From UMGS1958 sp045542415 (GTDB lineage: Bacteria > Bacillota > Clostridia > UBA1381), in assembly GCA_045542415.1 (NCBI GenBank), contig JAZQKZ010000070.1, positions 133,768 to 197,767 of the forward strand: a stretch of DNA of 64,000 nt, in the 5' to 3' direction. The translations under genes were made by a program, and so were the position numbers. Under the pieces are notes generated by a model. The model was given only the letters and a program-made list of their open reading frames with translations, had not been told where the DNA came from and ran no database searches. Shown piece after piece: positions 54,332 to 63,433 of this stretch; the first letter of the stretch is position 1, and each line of letters opens with the position of its first letter.

Positions 54332-56071
54332 ATGGCATTTGACGCAGTAGCGGTACGTTGTCTGGTTCAGGAGCTTTCAGAAAAGCTGCTTAACGGCCGC
54401 ATAGATAAAATTCATCAGCCGGAAAAGGACGAGCTTACACTTCATGTACGAACCTTTACGGATAACTATAAGCTTATCCTCTCAGCCGGTTCAGCTAATC
54501 CCAGAGTGCATTTCACGGAGCATCCCAAAAAAAATCCGTTGACTGCACCCATGTTTTGCATGCTTTTAAGAAAGCATCTTTCAAGCGGTAAAATCACCGC
54601 TATCGAACAGATTGGATTTGAGCGTATTATTCGTATGAGTGTTGAAAGCTACAACGAGCTTGGCGACCTCACAACGAAATATCTCATCATTGAGATTATG
54701 GGACGCCATTCAAATATTATCCTCACTGATTCGGATATGAAAATACTCGACTCTATCAAACATATTGACATTACCGTCAGCTCAGTAAGACAGGTATTGC
54801 CGGGACTCACTTATGATTATCCTCCGTCACAGGAGAAGATTGATTTGATTGACTTTGAGCTCGATACACCGATTAATTTCAATCAGCCTGTAAGACTTGA
54901 TAAGCTTATTCTATCGACTATTGGCGGAATCAGTCCGCTTACAGCAAGAGAAATTGTTTATCACGCCTTTAAAAGTGCCGATATCCGCGCCCAGGAGCTT
55001 AATACCAATAAGCAGGCACTTATCAAAACCACACTAGTAAAATTTGCCGAGAACGTAAAAAACGGCGTATTCGAGCCGTGTATGATTACAGATAATTTTA
55101 CCGGGAAGCTTGTTGATTTCAGTGCAATAAAAATCGAACAATATGAAAACGCCGCACAGGTTGAATATACGGACAGTATCAGTACACTTCTTGACCGCTT
55201 CTACTACACCCGTGATATGCGTGAGCGAATGCGTCAGAAGAGTGCAGGACTTGTAAAGATTGTTACCAACGGAATTGAGAGACTGTCCAAAAAAATTAAT
55301 ATCTTAACACGCACTTTGGCTGATGCGGAAAACAAAGAAGAATACCGAATTAAGGGTGATTTGATTACTTCAAACCTTTACCGTATTGAACAGGGTATGA
55401 AATCGGTCGAAGTGGAAAATTACTACGAGCCGGATATGCCGACAGTTGAGATTGAGCTTGACCCTCGCCTTTCCCCTGCTCAGAATTCACAGAGATATTA
55501 CAAGCGTTATAACAAAGCAAAAACTGCTGAGACTGAGGCAGCAAAGCAGCTTGAAATCAGCCGTAATGAGCTTGATTATCTGGAAAGTACGCTTGTTGCT
55601 ATCGAAAATGCAGAAATCGAGTCAGATATAAATGCAATCAAAACTGAGCTTGGTGAGCAAGACTTTATCAGCAAGCGTACAGATAAGAAAAAGAAAAGTG
55701 CCGGCGTTTCAAAGCCGCTGCATTTCGTTTCATCTGACGGATTTGATATTTATGTCGGCAAGAACAATACGCAAAATGACTATGTAACAACAAAGCTTGC
55801 AAATTCGCAGGATATATGGTTCCATACGAAGAATATTCACGGCTCACATACCATAATCAAGCTTGGACTTGACAAGAATGTACCGGAAACCACAATGCGT
55901 GAGGCAGCACAATTAGCCGCATACTATTCAAAGGCACGCGAATCCTCGCAGGTGCCTGTGGATTACTGCCCTATTAAGAACGTTAAGAAGCCTAACGGTG
56001 CAAAGCCGGGAATGGTAATTTACGAGGGATATAATACAGTTTATGTTTCACCGAAAAAGTTGGGTGAATAA
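54332..56071 (+). CDS. rqcH: RqcH / NFACT-family ribosome quality control protein
   Basis: RqcH binds split 50S subunits with peptidyl-tRNA and adds C-terminal alanine tails to stalled chains; older names are FbpA and fibronectin-binding protein. The 579 residues comprise NFACT-N (about 1-250), with LNGRIDKIHQPEKDELTL and GRHSNIIL. Helix-hairpin-helix and coiled-coil parts (about 280-440) follow. NFACT-R (about 455-560) has SSDGFDIYVGKNNTQNDYV and DIWFHTKNIHGSH. The start has AAAGGA upstream and a consensus promoter. Confidence 0.95.
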   Translation: MAFDAVAVRCLVQELSEKLLNGRIDKIHQPEKDELTLHVRTFTDNYKLILSAGSANPRVHFTEHPKKNPLTAPMFCMLLRKHLSSGKITAIEQIGFERIIRMSVESYNELGDLTTKYLIIEIMGRHSNIILTDSDMKILDSIKHIDITVSSVRQVLPGLTYDYPPSQEKIDLIDFELDTPINFNQPVRLDKLILSTIGGISPLTAREIVYHAFKSADIRAQELNTNKQALIKTTLVKFAENVKNGVFEPCMITDNFTGKLVDFSAIKIEQYENAAQVEYTDSISTLLDRFYYTRDMRERMRQKSAGLVKIVTNGIERLSKKINILTRTLADAENKEEYRIKGDLITSNLYRIEQGMKSVEVENYYEPDMPTVEIELDPRLSPAQNSQRYYKRYNKAKTAETEAAKQLEISRNELDYLESTLVAIENAEIESDINAIKTELGEQDFISKRTDKKKKSAGVSKPLHFVSSDGFDIYVGKNNTQNDYVTTKLANSQDIWFHTKNIHGSHTIIKLGLDKNVPETTMREAAQLAAYYSKARESSQVPVDYCPIKNVKKPNGAKPGMVIYEGYNTVYVSPKKLGE

Positions 56072-56073
56072 AA

Positions 56074-56097
56074 AAACGGACCTTTCGGTCCGTTTTT
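56074..56097. terminator. Bidirectional terminator
   Basis: The 10-bp perfect stem AAAACGGACC (56074-56083) pairs with GGTCCGTTTT (56088-56097) around a TTTC loop, between converging genes. It reaches into the stop codon of the nuclease. Confidence 0.9.
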
Positions 56098-57358
56098 AGT
56101 TTACACATTTCCGGCATGGTGTCAGCCCTGCATTTATTGCTTCTTCCAACGTTACTTCATAACTGTTTTTACCGCCACAGTCTGCATCCATATGATATTT
56201 CTTGCCTGTCGGCGTTCGATAAATTTCACCGCTTACTTCTGCTTGCGTCTCATTTTCTTCTATCGAGGTGTTATTGTCTGATACCGTTGTTGCTGAAGTA
56301 CTTAATCCTGTTGAATAGTCAATTGCAATATCCGGCTCTATGTTATAGCAATATACACAGAAGCTTATCCCCTCTCCGTTGTCCTCTACGGAATACGCTT
56401 CAAGCAGCACACCGTCCGCAACAAGATTATTACCGCTAAACACCGGCGTTGCCCTGTACATTACATGGTTCCCGGTCAAATCTATGTACTCATCTACCAT
56501 ATTTTCAAACGGCAGCATTCCCTCTATATTAAGGCTTCTTGTTCCTGTTATAAGATTTCTTTCGTTTGCATTCTCGCCCGTAAGCTGAAATCCTATCAGA
56601 TGACATCTGTTATATAGATACTTGCCCGACACATTTTCATATTTCACGCTTTGCCAGCCTGTCGGTGTTATTGATGAAATACTTTCCCTCTCCCCTGTAG
56701 GCATCAGATCATTTGATACCGATGCCATACACACATCACATCTGCCAAGCTCATCAAGCTCGCTGTAATACTCAAATGAGCCACCGATAATTTCGTAGCT
56801 CTTAAAATACGGAACATTGTTATTGAGTTCAACATATGCTTCGCCCGAATATGGCGGTACAACACTCATTAGCGCTTCATATTCACTATCACTAAAGCTA
56901 TCGCGTACAATGCTGACAGTCTGCGAATTGCCGTCCCACGCAACTCCCAGATTAAAGCACTCTGATACAAAGCGTATCGGCAGCATAGTTCTGCCATTTA
57001 TAATTGTCGGTGCTACATCGAGCATGTGTGCAACATTGTTGAGATATGCTGTATCAGAGTCTATTACAAGGTTAATAAAATCGTCCTGCATAGTCAGTGA
57101 AACGGTCTGTGTATCTCCATCCCATCCAACATTACCGCCGAACGCCTCAATTATTGCACGAATTGGTACTAACGTGCGTCCATCCGTTATAAGAGGTGTG
57201 GTTCCTCTGCCCTCGTCAATCTCTGTCTGTACTCCGTTTATCTGCATTATCGGATTATCAATCTGCAAGCTGACAACAACATCAGATTCTGTATTTGCTG
57301 CTGTTGCTGAAACAGATAACATTAATGTACATAATAGTGTTGATATTAGTTTTTTCAT
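56096..57358 (-). CDS. Secreted DNA/RNA non-specific endonuclease with copper-amine-oxidase-like N-terminal domain
   Basis: This protein of about 420 residues has a signal peptide (about 1-20, cleavage after ATA). A stalk/Cu-amine-oxidase-N domain (about 40-145) follows, with two copies of G-R-T-x-x-P-I-R (GRTLVPIRAI and GRTMLPIRFV) and paired WDG motifs. The NucA-like domain (about 160-340) has the catalytic YLYNRCHLIGFQLTG and the Asn-rich NANERNLITGT. A C-terminal Cys/His segment (H, C, C, C in KYHMDADCGG to TPCRKCVN) may bind metal. The ATG at 57358 is preceded by TGAGGA. The role is likely scavenging of extracellular nucleic acid. Confidence 0.88.
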   Translation of the reverse strand: MKKLISTLLCTLMLSVSATAANTESDVVVSLQIDNPIMQINGVQTEIDEGRGTTPLITDGRTLVPIRAIIEAFGGNVGWDGDTQTVSLTMQDDFINLVIDSDTAYLNNVAHMLDVAPTIINGRTMLPIRFVSECFNLGVAWDGNSQTVSIVRDSFSDSEYEALMSVVPPYSGEAYVELNNNVPYFKSYEIIGGSFEYYSELDELGRCDVCMASVSNDLMPTGERESISSITPTGWQSVKYENVSGKYLYNRCHLIGFQLTGENANERNLITGTRSLNIEGMLPFENMVDEYIDLTGNHVMYRATPVFSGNNLVADGVLLEAYSVEDNGEGISFCVYCYNIEPDIAIDYSTGLSTSATTVSDNNTSIEENETQAEVSGEIYRTPTGKKYHMDADCGGKNSYEVTLEEAINAGLTPCRKCVN

Positions 57359-57374
57359 TATTTTCCTCATTAAC

Positions 57375-57411
57375 AAAAGGAGGTTAAATCATCTCGATTT
57401 AACCTCCTTTA
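57375..57411 (-). terminator. Rho-independent terminator of carB
   Basis: The 14-bp perfect stem AAAGGAGGTTAAAT (57376-57389) pairs with ATTTAACCTCCTTT (57397-57410). The minus strand continues CTTTTGTTA. Confidence 0.85.
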
Positions 57412-57417
57412 CATCAC

Positions 57418-60400
57418 TTATTTAATCTCGCTGTGGAACTCCTGTAATGACTTCACGCTGCCCATGCTCTGCTGTAATGATTTAATACCTGCAATACATG
57501 CCTTTGTCTCTGCCATTGTTGTCATATAAGAAATCCTGCCCTTGATAACACCCTTTCTGATGTAGCTGTCATCTGTTGCACTCTTCTTATCATTCGGAGT
57601 GTTGATAACGATTGATACCTCGTTATTTGTGATTATATCAAGTACGTTCGGTCTGCCCTCACCAAGCTTCTCTACCTTAGTTGCTGCAATGCCCTTCTCC
57701 TTTAAGAACTTATAGCTTCCCTCTGTTGCTACAATCTCAAAGCCGCACTCAATAAATCCGTTTGCAACCTCTTCAAGCTCTGCCTTATCTCTGTCGTTTA
57801 CACTGATAAGAACCTTGCCGCCTGTCGGCAACTTAGTCTGTGTAGCCTCCTGTGACTTCGCAAACGCCTCACCGAATGTTGCAGCCATACCAAGAACCTC
57901 ACCTGTTGATCTCATCTCAGGTCCTAATACCGGGTCAACCTCCTGGAACATATTGAACGGGAATACTGCTTCCTTAACACCGTAGTGCGGAATGTTCTTG
58001 TCTGTAAGTCCTACTACCGGTGATGTTCTGCCTGTTAACGGTGAAGTAATAATATCTGTTGCAAGCTGTACCATTCCGATATTACATACCTTTGATACTA
58101 ACGGAACAGTTCTTGACGCTCTCGGATTTGCCTCTAACACATATACCTTATCGCCCTCGATAGCATACTGCATATTCATAAGACCGCGAACGTTCATTTC
58201 TGCTGCAATCTTCTTTGTATATTCCTTGATTGTTGCAACGTGCTTTTCCGGAATGTTCAATGACGGTAAGATACAAGCTGAGTCACCTGAGTGGATACCT
58301 GCAAGCTCGATATGCTCCATTACTGCCGGAACAAATACATTCTCTCCGTCACTTATAGCGTCAGCCTCACACTCCATTGCGTGGCTTAAGAAACGGTCGA
58401 TAAGAATCGGTCTGTCAGGTGTTACACCAACTGCCGCATTCATATATACTCTTAAGCTTTCCTCGTCGTGTACAACCTCCATTCCGCGACCGCCAAGAAC
58501 GTATGACGGACGAACCATTACCGGATAACCAATCTGGTTAGCGATAGCAATAGCCTCATCTACATTTACAGCCATGCCCGACTCCGGCATCGGAATCTCT
58601 AACTTATCCATCATCTCACGGAATAAATCTCTATCCTCTGCAAGATCAATTGTTTCCGGAGTTGTACCTAAAATATTTACGCCGTTCTTCTTAAGCTCTG
58701 CAGCTAAGTTAAGCGGTGTCTGACCGCCGAACTGTGCGATAACGCCAACCGGCTTTTCCTTGTCGTGGATACTTAATACATCCTCTAATGTAAGCGGCTC
58801 GAAATAGAGCTTGTCTGATGTATCATAGTCTGTCGAAACAGTTTCCGGGTTACAGTTAACTATAATTGTCTCAAAGCCAAGCTTCTTTAAAGCCATAGCA
58901 GCGTGTACACAGCAGTAGTCAAACTCAATACCCTGACCGATTCTGTTCGGTCCACCGCCTAAGATCATAATTTTCGGCTTATCTGAGTTAACCTTGTTGC
59001 TGTCTTCCATATTATATGATGAGTAATAATAAGCTGCATTCTCTGTACCGCTTACATGAACACCCTCCCAGGTCTCTACGATACCTGCGGCAGTTCTTGC
59101 ATTTCTGATATCAGCCTCAGCAACCTCTAAAAGATCGCTTAAATAACGGTCTGAGAAACCGTTCTTCTTTGCACTCTCTAATACCGGTGTCGGCGGAACA
59201 CTGCCCTTGTATGCCTTTAATGCTTCTTCCTCATCAACCAATTCCTTCATCTGTTCAATGAAGTACTTCTTAACCTTTGTAATCTCCTCAATCTCATCTA
59301 CTGTTGCACCCTTGCGGATTGCTTCGTACATGATGAAATGTCTTTCACTTGACGGAGTATTAAGCATCTTTAAGAGCTTTTCCTTTGTTAATTCGCCGAA
59401 GTTCTTTGCACCGCCGAGACCGTATCTGCCGATTTCAAGGCTTCGGATTGCTTTCTGGAAAGCTTCTTTATATGTCTTACCAATACTCATTACCTCACCA
59501 ACGGCACGCATCTGTGTACCGAGCTTGTCCTGAGCACCCTTAAACTTTTCAAACGCCCAACGAGCGAACTTGATAACTACATAATCACCGTTCGGATAGT
59601 ACTTGTCGAGTGTGCCATACTTACCGCACGGAATATCTGAAAGATTTAAACCAACCGCAAGCATTGCTGAAACAAGTGCAATCGGGAAGCCTGTTGCCTT
59701 TGAAGCAAGAGCCGATGAACGTGATGTTCTCGGATTAATCTCGATTACAATGATTCTGCCGTCATGCGGATTTCTTGCAAACTGTACATTTGTACCGCCG
59801 ATAACCTCAATCTTATCTACGATTGAGTATGCCTGACGCTGTAATTCTTTCTGAACATCCTCTGCAATTGTAAGCATAGGAGCTGAACAGAATGAGTCAC
59901 CTGTGTGGACACCTAACGGGTCGATGTTCTCAATCATACATACTGTAATCATGTTGCCCGCAGCGTCTCTTACAACCTCAACCTCAAGTTCTTCCCAACC
60001 GAGAATTGACTCCTCAACAAGAACCTGTCCAACCAAGCTTGCCTGTAAGCCTCTTTCACATACTGTCTTTAATTCCTCAGTATTATAAACAAGACCGCCG
60101 CCGGCACCGCCCATTGTATATGCAGGACGAAGTACTACCGGATAACCAAGCTTGTCAGCAATTGCCAGAGCTTCATCAACAGTATATGCAACCTCGCTCT
60201 GTGCCATCATGATTCCGATCTCGTCCATTGTCTTTTTGAACTCGATTCTGTCCTCACCTCGGTCAATAGCATCAACCTGCACACCGATAACTTCTACATT
60301 AAACTTCTTCAATACGCCTGCCTTGTCAAGCTCTGAGCAAAGGTTAAGTCCCGACTGACCACCGAGGTTCGGCAATAATGCATCCGGACGCTCTTTCTCG

Positions 60401-60633
60401 ATAATCTGAGCAAGTCTTTCAACATTAAGCGGCTCAATATATGTCACATCAGCAGTTTCAGGGTCAGTCATAATCGTAGCCGGATTTGAGTTTACCAGAA
60501 CAATCTCATAGCCGAGCTTCTTTAAAGCCTTACAAGCCTGAGTTCCCGAATAGTCAAACTCACACGCCTGTCCGATGATAATCGGACCCGAACCAATGAT
60601 TAGTATCTTGTGAATGTCTTCTCTTTTTTTCAT
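57418..60633 (-). CDS. carB: Carbamoyl-phosphate synthase large subunit
   Basis: CarB makes carbamoyl phosphate from bicarbonate, ammonia and two ATP, for pyrimidines and arginine. The 1071 residues comprise two homologous ATP-grasp halves. The first has ILIIGSGPIIIGQACEFDYS and the second ILGGGPNRIGQGIEFDYC. An oligomerisation region and a C-terminal MGS regulatory domain (about 935-1071) complete it. No carA glutaminase gene is adjacent, so that subunit must lie elsewhere. I start at ATG 60633 (MKKREDIHK), with AGGATA upstream; a longer frame is unsupported. A promoter lies upstream and a terminator follows. Confidence 0.97.
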   Translation of the reverse strand: MKKREDIHKILIIGSGPIIIGQACEFDYSGTQACKALKKLGYEIVLVNSNPATIMTDPETADVTYIEPLNVERLAQIIEKERPDALLPNLGGQSGLNLCSELDKAGVLKKFNVEVIGVQVDAIDRGEDRIEFKKTMDEIGIMMAQSEVAYTVDEALAIADKLGYPVVLRPAYTMGGAGGGLVYNTEELKTVCERGLQASLVGQVLVEESILGWEELEVEVVRDAAGNMITVCMIENIDPLGVHTGDSFCSAPMLTIAEDVQKELQRQAYSIVDKIEVIGGTNVQFARNPHDGRIIVIEINPRTSRSSALASKATGFPIALVSAMLAVGLNLSDIPCGKYGTLDKYYPNGDYVVIKFARWAFEKFKGAQDKLGTQMRAVGEVMSIGKTYKEAFQKAIRSLEIGRYGLGGAKNFGELTKEKLLKMLNTPSSERHFIMYEAIRKGATVDEIEEITKVKKYFIEQMKELVDEEEALKAYKGSVPPTPVLESAKKNGFSDRYLSDLLEVAEADIRNARTAAGIVETWEGVHVSGTENAAYYYSSYNMEDSNKVNSDKPKIMILGGGPNRIGQGIEFDYCCVHAAMALKKLGFETIIVNCNPETVSTDYDTSDKLYFEPLTLEDVLSIHDKEKPVGVIAQFGGQTPLNLAAELKKNGVNILGTTPETIDLAEDRDLFREMMDKLEIPMPESGMAVNVDEAIAIANQIGYPVMVRPSYVLGGRGMEVVHDEESLRVYMNAAVGVTPDRPILIDRFLSHAMECEADAISDGENVFVPAVMEHIELAGIHSGDSACILPSLNIPEKHVATIKEYTKKIAAEMNVRGLMNMQYAIEGDKVYVLEANPRASRTVPLVSKVCNIGMVQLATDIITSPLTGRTSPVVGLTDKNIPHYGVKEAVFPFNMFQEVDPVLGPEMRSTGEVLGMAATFGEAFAKSQEATQTKLPTGGKVLISVNDRDKAELEEVANGFIECGFEIVATEGSYKFLKEKGIAATKVEKLGEGRPNVLDIITNNEVSIVINTPNDKKSATDDSYIRKGVIKGRISYMTTMAETKACIAGIKSLQQSMGSVKSLQEFHSEIK

Positions 60634-60684
60634 GTAGTTATCCTGCCTTTCCGAGCAGATTTTGCTCGTAATTCTCTTCATTAT

Positions 60685-60713
60685 ATTATCCTATATTCTA
60701 CGCAATTTGTCAA
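60685..60713 (-). promoter_or_regulatory. Sigma-A promoter of carB
   Basis: On the minus strand TTGACA (60713-60708) and GATAAT (60690-60685) have a 17-nt spacer. No PyrR attenuator or T-box is visible in the short leader. Confidence 0.78.
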
Positions 60714-60825
60714 GAGTTTTTTACAATATTTTTTGTCGGAATTTTGCCTTTGATCGCACCGATAATTGTGCAACCTTATTTTTACCCATTTTTATATCTT
60801 TACCGCAAAACCCTTATAAATGCCG

Positions 60826-60855
60826 TAAAAAAGGGACAAACCAAAGATTTGTCCC
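60826..60855 (-). terminator. Rho-independent terminator of the esterase/aspS unit
   Basis: GGGACAAA (60833-60840) pairs with TTTGTCCC (60848-60855). On the minus strand CCC is followed by six to seven T. Confidence 0.85.
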
Positions 60856-60861
60856 AATAAA

Positions 60862-61641
60862 TCAATTTTTGAAATCAATCAAGCTGAGCCACTTATCAAG
60901 TGCCTCACTCCACTGTGCCACATGCGGCTCTTCATTTGTTGCCAAGCCAAGACCATGCCTGCCGTACGGGTAAATATGAACCTCAAAAGGTACGCAAACC
61001 TTTGCAAGTGCGTCTGCGTAAAGAAGTGTATTTTCAACCGGAACTGCCTGATCTGCTGCTGTGTGCCATAAAAATGCCTGCGGTGTATCCTCTGTCACCT
61101 GCTCATACAACGACATAAATTCTTTCATCTCATATGTCGCACGACTTCCTATGAGATTGCATTTTGTGCCGTCATGACGGTAGTCAAACATGTCAAGCAC
61201 AGGATAGCACAAAATAGAAGCGTCAGGTCTTGCACTCAGCTTATCAATCTCGTCTGTCGGCTCATAAAATTCCTTATCATAGTGAACGCTTACAGAACCG
61301 GCAAGATGTCCGCCGGCGCTGAAGCCCATTACTGCAATTTTATCTTTATCAAAGCCCATTGCGGCTGCTCTTGAACGTGCGTATCTTACAGCTCTCTGTG
61401 CATCACAAATCATTGCCGGATGCTTATACGGCGCAACCCTATAATCAACCACAAATGCAGTAACACCAATTGAATTTAACCACTGTGCCATAACCGGACC
61501 CTCATGCTCTGCACGTCCACCATAGCCGCCGCCGGCAAATACAACCACTGCACCCTTTGAAGCTGCCGGATATTCTGTTATCTGTGGAATAAAATCATAT
61601 TCCTCATTATAAAACGGAATTGTTTTTCCCCATAAGTTCAT
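60862..61641 (-). CDS. Alpha/beta-hydrolase, esterase/acetyl-xylan-esterase type
   Basis: This 259-residue cytosolic hydrolase has VVFAGGGYGGRAEHEGP (about 33-49, oxyanion region) and the nucleophile elbow VMGFSAGGHLAGS (Ser near 109). An Asp lies in HTAADQAVPVENTLLYADAL, and the catalytic His is in YPYGRHGLGLA (near 229). The pattern fits BD-FAE and acetyl-esterase proteins that remove acyl groups from sugars. It follows aspS by 11 nt. The substrate is unknown. Confidence 0.87.
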   Translation of the reverse strand: MNLWGKTIPFYNEEYDFIPQITEYPAASKGAVVVFAGGGYGGRAEHEGPVMAQWLNSIGVTAFVVDYRVAPYKHPAMICDAQRAVRYARSRAAAMGFDKDKIAVMGFSAGGHLAGSVSVHYDKEFYEPTDEIDKLSARPDASILCYPVLDMFDYRHDGTKCNLIGSRATYEMKEFMSLYEQVTEDTPQAFLWHTAADQAVPVENTLLYADALAKVCVPFEVHIYPYGRHGLGLATNEEPHVAQWSEALDKWLSLIDFKN

Positions 61642-61652
61642 ATCATTACCTC

Positions 61653-63422
61653 TTAATCTTCTTCAATAGTTGCGATTGCAAGCTCCTGTTTCTGAATATC
61701 ATCAATCGTTCCGGGTGCACCTGACATAAGCTCACTTGCATTCTGTACTTTCGGGAATGCTGTTACATCACGCAAACTGTCCGCTCCGCACATAATCATT
61801 GCAAGTCTGTCAAGACCGATACCCATACCGCCGTGCGGTGCCGCACCATACTTGTATGCTTCCACAAGGAATCCAAACTTCGCTTCAATTTCCTCAGCAC
61901 TTAAACCAAGTGCCTCAAACATCTTCTGCTGAAGCTCATAATCATTGATTCTGATTGAACCCGATGAAAGCTCTACACCGTTTAATACAAGGTCATACGC
62001 CTTTGCAATAACCTTGCCCGGATCTGTGTCAAGATACTGAATGCACTCGTCCATCGGCATTGTGAACGGGTGATGCATTGCTAACCATGAATCACTCTCA
62101 TCATCGTACTCAAAGAACGGGAACTCTGTAATCCAGAGGAAGTTATAGCCCTCCGGAATAATGTCTAAAGTCTTTGCAACCTTTAATCTTAATGCACCCA
62201 ATGTCGGCAATACAACTCTGTCCTTATCAGCAACAATCATCACAACGTCGCCCTGCTCGGCACCAAGTCTGTTCATAAGAGCCATGATTTCCTCCGGCTC
62301 AAAGAATTTCTTAAATGTAGCGTTAGGCTCTTCATCTGCCCATCTTACATATGCAAGACCCTTGCCGCCTATGCCCTTTACATAGTCAACAAGCTTGTCC
62401 ATTTCTTTTCTTGTGTATGTCTTAGCAGCGTCCTTAGCAACGATTGCTCTTACCGAGCCGCCTGCCTCGATTGCTGACTTGAATACTACGAACTCATTAT
62501 CCTTTACATCCTCTGTGATGTCGATAATCTCCATACCGAAGCGTGTATCAGGCTTATCCGAGCCGTAGCGGTTCATTGCCTCTGCATATGTGAGTCTCGG
62601 AAGCGGTGTCGGGATATCGATGTTCATTACATCTTTGAACAGTCTCTTTACAAGTCCCTCGCCCATCTCTAAAATATCCTCAACGTCAACAAATGACATT
62701 TCAAGGTCAATCTGTGTGAACTCCGGCTGTCTGTCCGCTCTTAAATCCTCGTCACGGAAGCAGCGTGCAAGCTGAATATATCTGTCATAACCTGCAATCA
62801 TAAGAAGCTGCTTGTAAATCTGCGGCGACTGCGGAAGTGCATAGAATTTGCCGTGATGGATTCTTGACGGCACAACATAGTCTCTTGCGCCCTCCGGTGT
62901 TGATTTCATCATCATCGGAGTTTCAATCTCAATAAAGCCGTTCTCTGCAAAGTAGTCTCTTGCAGTCTTTGCAATAAGACTTCTCTTGATTAAGTTCTGC
63001 TGAAGCGGAGTACGTCTTAAGTCAAGGTAACGGTACTTCAGTCTCAATTCCTCATTTACCTTTGAATCATCTACAATCTCGAACGGCGGTGTCTGAGCCT
63101 TTGCGAGGATTCTTAAATCATCAACATACACCTCAATTTCACCTGTCGGGATATCGTAGTTCTTACTCTCACGCTCACGCACTACACCCTTTGCCATGAG
63201 TACGAACTCACTTCTGCATGACTTTGCCTTTTCAAAAATATCCCTGTCTGATGCATCGTCAAAAGCAAGCTGGACGATTCCTGTTCTGTCTCTTAAATCT
63301 ATAAAGATAAGATTTCCTAAGTCTCTTATCTTCTGCACATATCCGCCTACTACAACGGTTGTACCGATCCCCTGTGTTTCACCACAGTAGTTTGTACGCT
63401 TTAAACCCTGCATTGTATCCAT
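61653..63422 (-). CDS. aspS: Aspartyl-tRNA synthetase (bacterial type)
   Basis: The 589 residues comprise an N-terminal OB-fold anticodon domain (about 1-105), with VQKIRDLGNLIFIDLRDRTG, and a class II core. Core motifs are RYLDLRRTPLQQNLIKRS, ARCFRDEDLRADRQPEFTQI (motif 2, about 216-235) and GIGLDRLAMIMCG (motif 3). The bacterial GAD insertion (about 290-420) is present. Whether it also charges tRNA-Asn cannot be told; gatCAB genes are not in the window. It follows hisS by 11 nt in one operon. Confidence 0.97.
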   Translation of the reverse strand: MDTMQGLKRTNYCGETQGIGTTVVVGGYVQKIRDLGNLIFIDLRDRTGIVQLAFDDASDRDIFEKAKSCRSEFVLMAKGVVRERESKNYDIPTGEIEVYVDDLRILAKAQTPPFEIVDDSKVNEELRLKYRYLDLRRTPLQQNLIKRSLIAKTARDYFAENGFIEIETPMMMKSTPEGARDYVVPSRIHHGKFYALPQSPQIYKQLLMIAGYDRYIQLARCFRDEDLRADRQPEFTQIDLEMSFVDVEDILEMGEGLVKRLFKDVMNIDIPTPLPRLTYAEAMNRYGSDKPDTRFGMEIIDITEDVKDNEFVVFKSAIEAGGSVRAIVAKDAAKTYTRKEMDKLVDYVKGIGGKGLAYVRWADEEPNATFKKFFEPEEIMALMNRLGAEQGDVVMIVADKDRVVLPTLGALRLKVAKTLDIIPEGYNFLWITEFPFFEYDDESDSWLAMHHPFTMPMDECIQYLDTDPGKVIAKAYDLVLNGVELSSGSIRINDYELQQKMFEALGLSAEEIEAKFGFLVEAYKYGAAPHGGMGIGLDRLAMIMCGADSLRDVTAFPKVQNASELMSGAPGTIDDIQKQELAIATIEED

Positions 63423-63433
63423 TGCTCTTCTCC

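Noticed and set aside
60634..60861. PyrR-type attenuator or T-box before carB
   Set aside because: The leader between the promoter and the ATG is about 45 nt and shows no conserved anti-terminator; the downstream hairpin at 60833 belongs to the esterase gene.
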